A DNA stretch of 64,000 bases from Datnioides undecimradiatus (taxonomy: Eukaryota > Chordata > Actinopteri > Lobotiformes > Datnioididae). Of the stretch, positions 38,658 to 61,418 are shown piece by piece. The notes beneath the pieces are model-generated. The model ran no database searches and was not told the origin of the DNA. It worked only from the letters and a program-made list of their open reading frames with translations. The stretch lies in the NCBI GenBank assembly GCA_008933995.1, contig WARS01000013.1, forward strand, positions 15,255,806-15,319,805, written 5' to 3'. A program made the translations under genes and the position numbers. Position 1 is the stretch's first letter. Each line of letters begins with the position of its first letter.

Positions 38658-39931
38658 TCAGATGCTCAGGTCTTTGGGGTTATCCTTGTAGGTCTTCTTG
38701 GGCTCAGGGAGCGTGGGCTTGGATGAATGACTGGTTTTAGTCTTGAGCGTGCTGTAGTACTCTCTCACTTTTGCCGCTACAAAATTGTCATCGTCCTCTT
38801 CGTCCGCCGAGTCGTCCCTTATGAAGCTCCGGACCGGGGAGATGTCTCGTCCCAGGCTGCGGGTTCGGTACTCTGGCTCGGGGGAACTGGCTCGGCTGGC
38901 GTAGCGCCCGTCCCTCTCCGTCCTCTCAGGTGAGCGCCCCCTCAGCAGCGAGCTGTACCTCTTGTAGGCTGAATCTGAGTCTGGGGTGCGCACTCTAGGC
39001 AAGGTGATGTCTCTGTAGGCGTCTCTCTGGCCACGGGATGCCACGTTCCTCAGCAGGCTGTCCCCCCCGTAGGCTCTATCCATAGAGGAAGCTCTCATCA
39101 GCAGACTGTCCTCCCCAGAAAGGCGCGCCTCCCTTTGCAGCGTTGGAAGTGTGGCCTCCCTATTCAGGCGGTCCAGGGCTGGGCCCTCACGGAGGATGCT
39201 GTCCTCAAAAGGGAGGCTGAGTTCAGGAGTCTTGGATGGCTCCTTCAATACGGCCTCGTCCCCGTTGGGCTTCTCGTTGCTACGGCTCTGTCTCTCTGGG
39301 GAGGTGTACCGGCGGTAGGGTTCTGAGGAGTGGGCATGACGTCTGGTGGGGGAGTGGTGTCGAGAGCGGTGGGGGGACCTGCGGCGGCGTGGTGACCTGT
39401 GGCGGCGGGGCGAGCGATAAGGAGAACGGTGGGGCGAGCGATAAGGAGAACGGTGGGGTGAGCGGTGCCGGTGATGTGAGGAGGGGTGGTGACCATGCCG
39501 TCTGTCGGGGGAGCGGCCATAACGGTGGCCCCCATGACGGCTGTCCAGGGTGTTTTCTGCACTGCGTGACTGGCTGTGCCCCTTATCAGGCGAACGGTGG
39601 CGATGACGGTGGTGTCCACTGGAATGGTGGCGGTGGCCGTCACTTCCCTTGTCATCTTTCTTCTTTAACAGCTTCCCCGTAGACTTTTTCCCCTTGTGTT
39701 TTCCTGTGCTGGTTTTCTTGGTGGGGGAGCGGTGGCGGTGTTTGGAATGGTGTTGCTTGCCGGTGCCGGCAGAGTGGTGGCTCGGCTCCTTCTTGCTCCG
39801 GGATGATTGGTTGGGTTCTGGTGTGTAGCTTGACTCCGATGGTGCATTTGTTGGGGGCATGTTGCTCACTTCCGCAGCGTTTTGTAACCCTGAGGCTGGG
39901 TTGGCTGCGCTGATGTCGTTGGGGCCGCCGT
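38658..39931 (-). CDS. magi1: magi1 last exon, Arg/Ser/His-rich tail ending DLSI
   Basis: The acceptor TGTTGCAG leads in phase 1 to 424 codons including the stop. The order is a Ser/Pro/Asn-rich start (DGGPNDISAANP), a Lys/His-rich segment, a GHRHHSSGHHRHRHRSPDKG region, SRSAENTLDSRHGG, a strong RSP repeat block (HRSPYRSPHRSPYRSPRR), then acidic and charged segments with RYSSLLRGRSPERTERD, DDSADEEDDDNFVAAKVREY and the end KDNPKDLSI. Human MAGI1 long form has RSADNTLERR, a long RRRSPERR block and the end CSTDLSI, so the architecture and last residues agree. The long mammalian form is reported to be nuclear. The tail offers many Ser-Pro and Arg-Ser sites, suggesting phosphorylation control. DLSI fits a class II-like PDZ ligand pattern. 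Confidence 0.93.
39407..39460 (-). repeat. 24-base tandem repeat coding RSP units
   Basis: Within the magi1 last exon a 24-base unit occurs twice in full, followed by a partial third copy. It encodes the alternating RSPH and RSPY motifs, so the RSP block has grown by in-frame tandem duplication. Confidence 0.85.
39866..39931 (-). CDS. magi1: alternative-frame start of the magi1 last exon
   Basis: Entered in phase 0, as the cassette exon at 41014-41093 would require, the first bases of the last exon read TAAPTTSAQPTQPQG then YKTLRK and stop (TGA 39868-39866). I recall a human MAGI1 isoform continuing NQTT with TPAATATAPPP, while the human long form has DPSSDRHGPATGP at the same exon start; those two strings look like two frames of one sequence. 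The fish Ala/Thr/Pro-rich reading resembles the human one, which supports real use of this frame. Confirmation needs transcripts. Confidence 0.6.
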   Translation of the reverse strand, partial: TAAPTTSAQPTQPQGYKTLRK

Positions 39932-41013
39932 CTGCAACAGAGTGTGACATACAGACGAGGGAAGGGGGATCAAACATGCATCTAGACTCTTAAAGCTCCT
40001 ATCTGCTTTCACATGGACCATGCTGAATCACTCAGACATGAAGCTGAGAACATTTTCAATGGAAGCCATTCTGATGTTAATGCCAGCAAAGATGGCCATA
40101 GTTGTTAGATGGCACAGCAACAGCCAATGGTAAACATTAGTGTAGCTTATAGATGAGAATAAAAGGCAGTGACACAAAGGCAGCCATTGCTTGAGGAGAC
40201 TTGTTACCCGCAACAAACCTGTTCCCAGGTCTACCTGGGGTTCACCTCTCTGAAGCAGAATGGGACTTGACCGGTCAGGTGGCTGACTGGAGGCTGATTC
40301 CAGTCAGTGTCAACGTGCTGCATGTTGATGAAGCTGCTTCTTGCTGTACTGATTAGCCATGCTCTTTCATGCACTGTCATGATGCCACAAACACTTTGTA
40401 AATATTTAAAGCAATTTAAACGCTCAAGATGAGATCCAAAAACTATAGCCGTATTGCAGTGACAGCTTGTTAAGGTTGAGGTGGCATTTTACTAAGAAAA
40501 GAAGAATTAAATGATCTGCACAGTCAGTTTTAACTATGTTAGCTTAAGGAACTCCATTGTGTTAGTCTCACTAAACTATCTACATGAACAGCCACCGTAG
40601 TGCTTTCTGTAATATCAAATTCCAAGGATTCAACCATACAGTCCGTCCACTGAGACAGGCTTCATTTTAAGGAAAGGCTACAAACCAAAGGAATATGACT
40701 ACAGTAGAAAACCTGCAGAATGCTATCTGAGGCTTAAAAATATGTGATAGTGATTCCTACTGATCATCTCAATTATTTAACAAGAACAAACTGACACTCA
40801 TCTCACCTTTGGACCAAAACAGTGACTACGGCAGCGGCGGTACTGGCGATGCATTTTGGGTGAATGATTTGTATGCATGGAGTAGAGCATGGGCATGGGT
40901 GACTTAAGGCCATACCACACAGAGATCAGGATGGAGAAAGAGAGAAAGACGAAGAAAAAGAAAGACGGGAAGTGGGAGGGAGAGCCAGACGACAGGGGAG
41001 GACAGTTACAAAC

Positions 41014-41093
41014 CGTGGTCTGATTTTGGAGGACAGAGGCCTCCCCCATCTTGTCATTTCTCATACATGCAGTGAGATGGGGAGCGACCATCC
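41014..41093 (-). CDS. magi1: magi1 alternative cassette exon (GMVAP exon)
   Basis: After a good acceptor (GTCTTCCTTCAG) the sequence, entered in phase 1 from the PDZ6 exon, reads GMVAPHLTACMRNDKMGE then ASVLQNQTT. I recall MAGI2 continuing VPEY with GMVPSSLSMCMKSDKHGS, and a MAGI1 isoform with ACMRNEKLGE and NQTT, so this is a family-conserved alternative exon. A weak donor, ACG before GTTTGTAA, fits the conserved NQTT boundary and gives 80 bases leaving in phase 0. Spliced on, it would enter the last exon in a frame different from the RS-rich one and stop at 39866. If that donor is skipped the frame stays open to a second donor, AAG before GTGAGATG, ending at 40807. Confidence 0.75.
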
Positions 41094-42368
41094 CTGAAGG
41101 AAGACAAGAGCCCAGCGCAATACAGGAAGAAGGGAAGATACAAAAAAAGCAGAAAAAAGAGAAGAGCACAGGGTTTAGATCGCTTTGGAACTTGAAGGAA
41201 GAACAGGAGAATTATTGTGTTGATTTTCAATGAAAAAAATGTGTTTATTTGATCATTGAGTCATTCAGAAGAAAGAAACAGTCCAGGAAATTGCCCAAAC
41301 CCTTCAGTGGAAACCATCAGTTACAGAGAAAAGTCCTGGAACCAAGCACGCACGCATACACACACTCAGGCACCTACACCCACACACACCTAAACATGTG
41401 GACACAGAAGCAGCAGAAACCCAAACCCCAAAAATAAAGACAGTGACACTTGCACACCCACAACAACAGCGTATGAAGCAGTTTTACATTGCTGACAGAA
41501 AATCAAAAGGAATACTGGCGAGACTGTCAAAGGTTGTGCCGAACTAAAGAGTACAAACAATGATCCAAAATATACAGGTTCACATGATGTCATATCGGTG
41601 CAGGTTAAGACAGCACATTCTTAGCGCAAATAAAATTACATTGATGAACTTTTCAAGACAGGCGAATGCATCTCCACTCCACTCAGAAAACAAACAAACA
41701 AAAAATTAAAAAAACAAAACAGCAACAAAAAGAAAAAGAAAACATTTATGATGACTCGTGACTATCAATCAAAACTGGTCAATACGATTAAAAAATGAAA
41801 AGTTCCATAAATATTATGGAAAATAGACAATAGAAGGGAAAAAAAAATTCCAATTTACACTTTTGACAGGTTCATGCAGCAATAGACTTTTATCCATTAA
41901 TATGTGGCTTCGATTCATGGCTCTGTACATGGAACAAAAATACTTGTCTCTATTCTTTTCGTCACTGTACAAAACGTCTATATAATTGGAGCAACTGTTT
42001 CTTTTTGAATGGGGATGGGTGGAGTTCCTATCATCACAGCTTTTCAATGACATTAGACAGTGGGTGCAAATAAAATCCATGGATTAGTGAGTAATGTCAA
42101 GCACAGTATAGTGAGAGTTTCTCTTTGAAATGGTAAAAAAAAAAAAAAAAAGCATCAGACTGCCTTTTCTCCTCAACACAGTTCTCACTTCAAACCCTTA
42201 GGAGTTCAGTAGCTTACATTCACCTTCAATAAATATCATAAATACGTTTGGGTCACGTTCTAACCAAAGCTGCAAGAAGTCCCATTTTAGTTGTGGGATG
42301 CAATGGATCAAGTTTTCTTTTCCTCTCAACGCTAAATTAGTGTCTAATGAGGATTTGGAGCCCTCGGT

Positions 42369-42374
42369 TTTATT
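42369..42374 (-). terminator. candidate polyadenylation signal for the short magi1 form
   Basis: The minus strand reads AATAAA here, about 405 bases past the short-form stop at 42779. The sequence just beyond is not clearly GU-rich, so the assignment is weak. It is the first exact AATAAA I found on that strand after the stop. Confidence 0.35.
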
Positions 42375-42778
42375 TCTTACCCACAAGAAACATTGATTTT
42401 CACTACTCTGGTCGTTCAAACCCTGTAAACAGTTTTCATTGAAGCACTGAAATGAGAACCCACCACCTTTCTGAAAAGTCCCAGCAGAGTGCTTTTGCTC
42501 AGTGGCCAGAAGGTGAAAAGTGACAGCGGGATGACATGGAAACTGAGAGCAGGTGACAGCAGGAGGGGGCCAACAGCACCCACAGGAGCACCTCCACCCC
42601 TGCTACTGCCCCAAAATCCCAAAAGCCCAGAAGTGACCTCCACCAGAAAGACACCAAGACCAACTAACCCCCTCCCCCTCCCTGGTGGGATTGTCCCAGG
42701 GATGAGTGAAGGGTCCTGGGAGGGTAATCTAGTTCTTTCCCCTTTCGACCCACCACCGTCCACTGGGCGTCCCCTGGC

Positions 42779-46130
<3,352 letters not shown>

Positions 46131-46218
46131 CTGAGGTGAGGCTTGTGTTGGGGGTTGGGGAGGAGGTCCTTGTGGGGCTTTAAATTCAAATGACTCCTGT
46201 TTTGGTTTGGTGTTGTTC
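46131..46218 (-). CDS. magi1: magi1 exon, Pro/Gln linker before PDZ6
   Basis: The acceptor CCGTTTCAG is followed by 88 bases that complete an Arg codon and read NNTKPKQESFEFKAPQG then PPPQPPTQASPQ before GTAAGGAA. Human MAGI1 has RNTTKPKQESQFEFKAPQA followed by TQEQ. The Pro/Gln end is longer and richer than human. Entry is phase 2 and exit phase 0. Only about 200 bases of intron separate it from the previous exon (46219-46422), the shortest magi1 intron in the window. Confidence 0.95.
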
Positions 46219-46421
46219 CTGAAACGGAAGGAGGATGACAGTCAGTAAGAAATGTCAAAGACCAAGATTGACCAAGAGAGACTGAATGTATTTAAGGAAA
46301 TAAATTGATGGATGTAATCTGGATATTTTCAACACTTCACCTGAAAACCCTAACATTGTGCTGCCTTTTCACAGGACTGTAGCTGCTCTGCAAAAACACT
46401 TATTTCCCAATGTGTCACTCA

Positions 46422-46970
<549 letters not shown>

Positions 46971-49403
46971 AATCTATTAGTATTGGTTAATTTATTGCTT
47001 TTCATCTTAGCCAGCGAAAGACATTTTTCACACAGTCGGAGAACATTTCTGTGTTGTGAAAATATATATATATATATATATTTGAAAAAAAAACATTTTG
47101 CTACATTGAGCAAATTTTATTGACTTTTGCTTTTTCCATACAGCTTCTAATAATTTCCATAAAAATACTCTCACAGAAGTGTCTCTGGTGTCCTGAAAGA
47201 CTCCGTGTGATGGAATTAAATCCATACTTCACACATCTCTGCGTGAACACTGATGTAGATTCAGCAGCTGTCAGCTACAAACATTAACCTGACCCACAGG
47301 GACCACCACCAGCTCCACCAGCCTCCAGGCTTCCTCCACCACTTAACCAAGATCTGGGGCACCAGAAGAATACAGAGGTTTACATTTGTGCTATCAATCA
47401 TTTTGTCAAGGTTCCTTTTGTGAAAAAAAGTACGTCTCACTGTGGACTGAAGCTCCTCCTGTCTGCCTGTGGCTTGTCAAATGCTAAACAGATACAAGCT
47501 CACCATCTCTGGGGACATAAAAGCTCCTGGTTATTCAGTCTTTTATCCTAACACTGTTTCAATCATTTTGTGTTATCAAAGAATCATACTGCCATGCTCT
47601 TACGATGAAAACAGACCATCATTACACCACTCTTGCCGCATAAAGAAACCTTTCTTCTTCTTAACAACCTAATCTTTCTTGGCCATTTACAGGTAACTTT
47701 GATTTGATTACAACTCTCCACTCAAGTCCCCTACTCGCTATTCCTCTCACAGTCACTTCCCCTCTCATCTATTCATATCCTCCACCCATCCCCTTGGAGC
47801 GTGTTGGCTTAACTCTTTGATTGCCTGTTGCCCAGGAGGTGCAAAGTCAACCAGTCATGCTGCAGCGTGGATGGGTTGGTGGAAATGCCATGGAGGAGAA
47901 CCTTCTAGTTCTGGGTGTATTCAGTGCGGTTCTCAGCGTGAGGTCCCTACATAAGAATTTCTGGCATCGACCACAAACTGTGTTACAATCTCACATATTC
48001 TCTGTTGCTCATTTCTCAATTTCACCAGCCTCACACTTGTCCCGGTAAACCCTATTTGCCCCTCCATCTGCTCATTTGCATAACCCACTCCCTCCATTCT
48101 GCCGCCTCTCTCCATTTATCTCTCCTCCGACTGTTTTTCTGTCTGGAAATTAATCGAATAAGCCCCGTTTCTCTCTGTCTTTCCGTTCCGCTCGCGACCC
48201 ACTGCCTCTTTTTCTCCCCTCTCGCTTAAAAACATTCACGGCGCAAAGAAGAAAAAGCACTGAGCTGTTTCTGTAATTTGTCTCCGGCCCTGGCAATGTG
48301 CCCTCCCGCCCTGAATGGGCCGAGATAGGAACATGAGCAGGTACAATCAAAATGAGAAATTCAGGAGAGAGAAAGAGAAAAAAGGGCTGAGAGGGAAAGA
48401 AAGGGAGAAGAGATAAGAAGAGTGGGAGGGCTGTGCCACACAATACACCGCAGGTTTTTCTACGAAAAAATATCACGTCATATCACCTCAGGCACGTCTG
48501 TCTCCCTTCTCGTACACAATAGGAAGCAATGAGGTGTGCTTGGTCGGCGCCTCAAGTCTATGCTGCAGAGACATACACTTTTATGAAGGTAATACCTGTT
48601 TGTGCATGTATTACTGTGCACCAGCAGGAGGAGTACCATGCTTGTTCTCCTTGTCAGTGCAGAAGTATTGAGCATCAGTCACTACAAAACTCCATCTGCG
48701 TTCCCACACAGGGGAGAGTTGAGCTCAGTGGAAAGGAGCTGAACCTCACTTCACCTTCGACGAACCTCTTGCGTTGCTATTTATTCATTTCAGAAAGTTT
48801 AGACAGGATTTATTCGCACAAAAATAAATAGGCATGCTCAGAATTGTGTAAACAGAGGCAGAGGGAACAGTCACTCAGAGACACAACTCGAAAACACGAG
48901 CCACAATCTTTTCCTGTCACTCTCTCTGTGTCCGTGTCAGACAACGTCTGTTTGTTTGACACATGCACATAAACACAAACCAGAACTTTCCGATAAAGCA
49001 TATCCAGTTATTTCTCTCCGACGCCTTCTCTCTTGCTCTCTGAGTCTTCTTGGCAGAGCAATTCTGGCTCTCTGTTCTCATCAAGCGCTCCACAGGAAAA
49101 AAAAAAACCATACTCTTCATCCATAAGAAGTGAGCCGGAAAGCAACGAGCGGCGGACAAATAGCTCCAATTTCTACCAGCGTGCAGGTTGACAGGGAGTA
49201 TCGCCTTCCTCTAGCAAGCGCACACAAACACACAGACACACACACACACTTAATTAAACAGTATTTGTGAAGCATGCCAGGGTGATCTGTCAGCACAAAG
49301 TAGCGGGAGCTCTCAGCCGCACAGCACAACATACAATGTGCACAAACTTTTCCTTAAAACCACTTTGACAAAAAAGACCCACCCACATACAGAGAGGAGG
49401 CCC

Positions 49404-49449
49404 CTCTCTCTCTCTCTCTCTCTCACAAACAAACAAACAAACAAACAAA

Positions 49450-49496
<47 letters not shown>
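49404..49496 (+). repeat. compound microsatellite TC / CAAA / CA
   Basis: About ten TC units, then about seven CAAA units, then about 22 CA units directly adjoining, in a magi1 intron. Confidence 0.95.
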
Positions 49497-49499
<3 letters not shown>

Positions 49500-49951
49500 T
49501 CTATCATTTAAAAGTGCGGGTATGCTGAAGGCATGAATGTAAGGCCTGGAGAAGTTCCCAAATATCCCCAAAGAGGCAGCCCTGTCAACACCGTGGGTGC
49601 TACAGTCCCTATGAAAGCAAGTGAAACTGCTATACATTAAGACTACAGGCATAGACAATTACCACTCAGTAGAAGCAATGAATGACTTATCCTGCACCTC
49701 AAGTACTATGGAGCAGAGCCACTTGCACAACCTTGCAGATGCTCTGACAACCTCAGAAAACAAGCTCTCATTATAGTTAAATTAGTTAAATGTTTGGCTG
49801 AAGGATACTGAATGAATGGGGCACTGTCATCATGTGCTGGTTATTAATATCCTGCAGCATTGCAAGGACTCTCGAAGGCACCTTTTCGGTTGCTTCATTC
49901 CCATTTTGAAAAACAATTTAGACAAACAGAGACACAAATCATAATGAGCTA

Positions 49952-55378
<5,427 letters not shown>

Positions 55379-57929
55379 TTAGCACTCCTGCATTAATACC
55401 AACAGCCAGCCCAGGGGCCTTCCTGTGCCTGCATCAGTACAAAAAGAGTTCAGCCCTTTTTAATAGAACTCCCTCAATATCACTCTGTTCAGTCAAAATG
55501 TCATGCTATAGCTTTGCCATAAAAAGTGATGGCCATAATGGATGCACCCATTGTTGTCAGAGAAGCAAACCATCTGCCTGCTTATGTCAACATGCAAATA
55601 ATTGTCCTCCCAACTGTTCCGAGCTTTGTCACTAAGATAGCACATTACACAAACAATCTGTCTGGAGGCTTTGGGAAAGAACAAACAACTGATCCATCAA
55701 AAGATTACAAGGATCTATTTTTGGATAAAGAGCATAGGTATAGAGCTTAAATAAACTCAAAAGCGAGACAGGCTGTCAAAACATTTAAAGAAGTCAGAGC
55801 TCCCTCATTCACTGGTCCCACGATTAGATATGAATAGGCTGAATGTCCGAAACAGCATATTTTCTTTAAGCTTTCATTTTCAGCGATGATTCCACAGACT
55901 GGACTTTGCTATTCGAATGGACTACACTGTCTCTTTTATAAAGTGAAGTGTGACACGCGACTCATCCGTATACTGGAGAGCACTTCCCACTCGACATGGG
56001 TGCTAATACATGCTGGAATAGGCTATATATTATTGAGCAGAGGATGGCCAGTTCACAGTCCACTCCCATGCACAAGAGGAAGAAGAAAAGAAGCAATGCA
56101 CTGTAGCGAATGACAGCTCATGGTTCATGTAGCAGTAGAGACTGGGGGGGGCAGAAGCCTCAGGGGGGCTACAGGGGAGCCAGGGGAGAGACACAGCGAT
56201 TGTACATGTGTGTGGCCTCATCCTAGTGGACACACAGTCATCTCTAAGCTTTAAGTATGTGTATATTTATTCATATATGCATGTATGTGCATGCATATGA
56301 ATGGATGCAGCTGTGTTATAAGAGCTGACAAGCATGCACCTCTGAGCAAACTCCCAGGGAGATTTCCTTTTTGCTCCAACACAGGACTCTGCTGCCAAGG
56401 CCACTAAAACCACAAAAGCCACCGAGAGGCGGCAGGGTGGCAGAAGGCATAAACAGCCCGCTCCCAATCTGTTCCTTCAGTCAACAGCTGAAATCCCTGC
56501 AGAATGCAGCTATCTCCTCCAATCTATCACAATGCAACTGTGGAAGAACTGGGAGAGGACGAGTCAAAGGCTAACTGTCGCAATCTGCACCTGCACTCGG
56601 GTGGTGGGGAGGCTAGGGCTGGGGATCAACTGCACAGTTACACCCTGCTCCTGTCGATTAATAGATCTATAAGTGATGCCCACAGTGAGGCAACTGGGCG
56701 TGAATCGATCGATATTTTAGAAAGATGGACGGACCTGCGCAGAGCTCAGAGGGAGGGACTGCAAATAACGAGCAGCGATGGTTCAAACAGTGCGGAAATT
56801 AAACTGGGCCCGTGTTAAAAAGCAGACAATAATCAAAATGAAGACCAATAAAGCATGAGTGAGTTCCCTATCCTCTCCGGCCTCCATTTTTCAGAGCAGG
56901 TTAATGCTGTGTGGGTCTTTTTTGGAGTTGTGGGGATTTTTCTGCAAATGGAAATCGTTCACCACACGGTGTGTTTAAAGACCTTGATCTCAGCGGAACT
57001 TTTCATTACAGCGAACGTTGCGTAGAGAAATGTCTCTGCCGCAGCCAAGGACTGAGCCCTGTGGGGCGCTCACAGCAGCATTTTAGGAGGAGCTCAATGC
57101 AGCGTGAGGAAGAGAAGGATTTACGCCTGCTGGTACAGGTCAGCTGTCTTCCTGTCATTCTCTGTGTGCTCCTCTCTACTTTTCTACACCTCAGATTCCC
57201 TTGATCTCCCGACGCTTGACCTTTCTCACATTCTAACATTTTTCTTTCATGTCACATTTATATGTTTCTGCTGCTTCCCCGTTCATTATCCTTTGGGCTC
57301 TGTATGCATGTTCTTCCATTTGTACTATGCAAACTGGCTCTGACAATTTAGAAAACCCCTGTTGAGACTTAAGACATCTGAAGGCAGGTAAGTACATTTA
57401 GTCTTAGTTTCTTCAAATTCTTTATTTCCTTTTTTAGCCAAACCATATTGTCCTCTCAGCCTTTCACAGCAGCTTGCCAACAGGCGTCTGCACCACTAGC
57501 CCATGCTCAACCCTTCTTTTAACAATCTTCTTCATAGGCATCTAAATAATGAAAATCCTTGACAAGCGGCGCCTGGTGAAGTGATAAGATGTTAAATTTC
57601 CTCAGCCCTTACAGACTTCTGTGTTTTTTTAACTTGACAGTGGATCTGAGGGTTATTCTTTTTAATTGCAGCTATCCCTGTGCCTTGGTAGGGCTAGATG
57701 AGGACAAGGGGATATGCAATCCACTGACATACACTCCACTGCTAATTATACGCCCATGCGTCTCTTTAGGGAAGTCTAGTGTAAAAGTGTGTCAATGGCA
57801 CCGGTGTCGACAATTGGACCAAAGCATCTAAGAGCTTTTAAAAGGACTGGAACCAAGAACACGTGGGAGACTGCTGCTTCTAATGCTGGTCGGAGACAAC
57901 GATTGAATCAATTGTACTTTGTAGCAGTG

Positions 57930-58345
57930 AGGGACTGCTTTAAAGGAAAGTTCAACATTTTGGGAAATACTTTTATTATATTTATATAAGTACACGATAT
58001 TGTCTTTTAGTATCACAGTACTATGATAAGCGTCGTCTTTTCCTGGTTTTTGACCTCACCAGACTGTTCCCACCTTTCTATTATTTGCCCTCACCCATTT
58101 AGTCATTTACCCACATTACCGATGATTATGAATCAATAATCTAAAAATATTTTGTTTGATATTTTAATAGAAAAAATAAAGGGATATTTGATTTTGTCCA
58201 TATCGCCCAGCCGGAGTATGTATAATAAATACTAAGACAAGCAGCAGAAACAGCCAGCCAAATCTGGCTCTGGCTTAACTACAACAAACCTTCAAAACAT
58301 TTTACTAATAAACACTTTATATCTCGTTTATTTAATCAGCACACA
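57930..58345 (+). repeat. degenerate teleost interspersed repeat, interrupted (family A)
   Basis: The left part (about 57935-57978, TTTAAAGGAAAGTTCAACAT then TTTGGGAAATAC) and the right part (about 58238-58345, AAACAGCCAGCC, CTGGCTCTGGC, ATATCTCGTTTATTTAA) match the two ends of a fish repeat I remember, which runs from TTCAACATTTTGGGAAATAC to GGCTCTG and ATATCTCGTTTGTTTAAT. About 230 bases of another repeat sit between them. I do not recall a secure family name. It lies in a magi1 intron. Confidence 0.55.
57985..58215 (+). repeat. degenerate teleost interspersed repeat inserted in the previous one (family B)
   Basis: The stretch contains CAGTACTATGATAAGCGTCG, TCTTTTCCTGGTTTTT, CACCAGACTGTTC, TAGTCATTTACCCACATTAC, GATGATTATGAATCAA and the end TTTGTCCATATCGCCCAGC. 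These match, in order, a common fish repeat I recall ending in CCATATCGCCCAGC. It interrupts family A, so it inserted later. Non-autonomous; no coding sequence. Confidence 0.55.
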
Positions 58346-59053
58346 ACCTTCCAACCTGCTTTCTGCACGAGCAGAGCTGAGCTGATCACATGCTGGCTTT
58401 GGTTTTGTAGAGCACACAAATGTGTGAGTGGTATCTTCTAAGGACAGCAAACAAGCTTGTTTCCAAAATCTACTCTTTTCATTGCATGTTTACATTAAGT
58501 TGACTTAAAACTTCTACATTGCTGTTTTCCTAGTTCTGTGTTGTTTATTATGTACAGACAGTTCAGTCTAATGCAGTCTAATACAACAGTCCGGCAACAA
58601 ATCTAGACACCATGAAGGTTCAGTTTGTGTTTCTTTAAAAACAGCTGGATTCATCTATTTGCTCAGTTTTGATCTTGTAGTTATTGGTTTTATTGAACTG
58701 TATTTCTGTATTGCATTTCTATCAATGAATGTGGGCTAAGTAACAGAAACATCTCCCTGTATAATGCAAAGCAGTTCAACAAAACCACTAACTGCACCTT
58801 TCAAAATGACCTGAAAGTTCAATCAACGCCTCTCTAAAACACTTTGCACAAAAACAGTTTGACTTTCACAAATGGTTTATTGCAGGACTGTTTTAGTTTT
58901 AGAGAGCCCCCCCTAAAAAACAGACAACTGATGAGATAGTAGAGAATAAGCTGACAGCCCAAAACACCAAACTGAGACAACGTTCTCCCTCTAAAAACCA
59001 AATAAGAGCAGGAAAACGTCAGGTCATTGTTGTTTAAGGATATAAACGAGTTA

Positions 59054-61373
<2,320 letters not shown>

Positions 61374-61418
61374 CCTTCTAGTGTAATCTCTGTACGGGGG
61401 AGCCAGATCAAAATTGTC
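61374..61418 (-). CDS. magi1: magi1 candidate 45-base cassette microexon
   Basis: A TTGTTTTGCAG acceptor and a GTATGTGA donor enclose exactly 45 bases reading DNFDLAPPYRDYTRR in phase 0. Because its length is a multiple of three and both neighbours join in phase 0, it can be kept or skipped without changing frame. The human MAGI1 sequence I remember runs from KKSPK almost straight to RKDSQN and has no such insert, so this is probably an optional exon. It adds aromatic residues and a PPY motif. PPY is the kind of sequence WW domains bind, and MAGI1 itself has two WW domains, so a role in self-contact or partner contact is possible but is inference. Confidence 0.6.

Noticed and set aside
39245-39655. 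Long open frames on both strands opposite the magi1 last exon
   Set aside because: They are frame shadows of the repetitive RSP and His/Arg codons and have no independent support.
42416-42763. 115-codon minus-strand frame just after the short magi1 stop
   Set aside because: Starts within the presumed short-form 3' UTR, has no known domain and no splice link to magi1.
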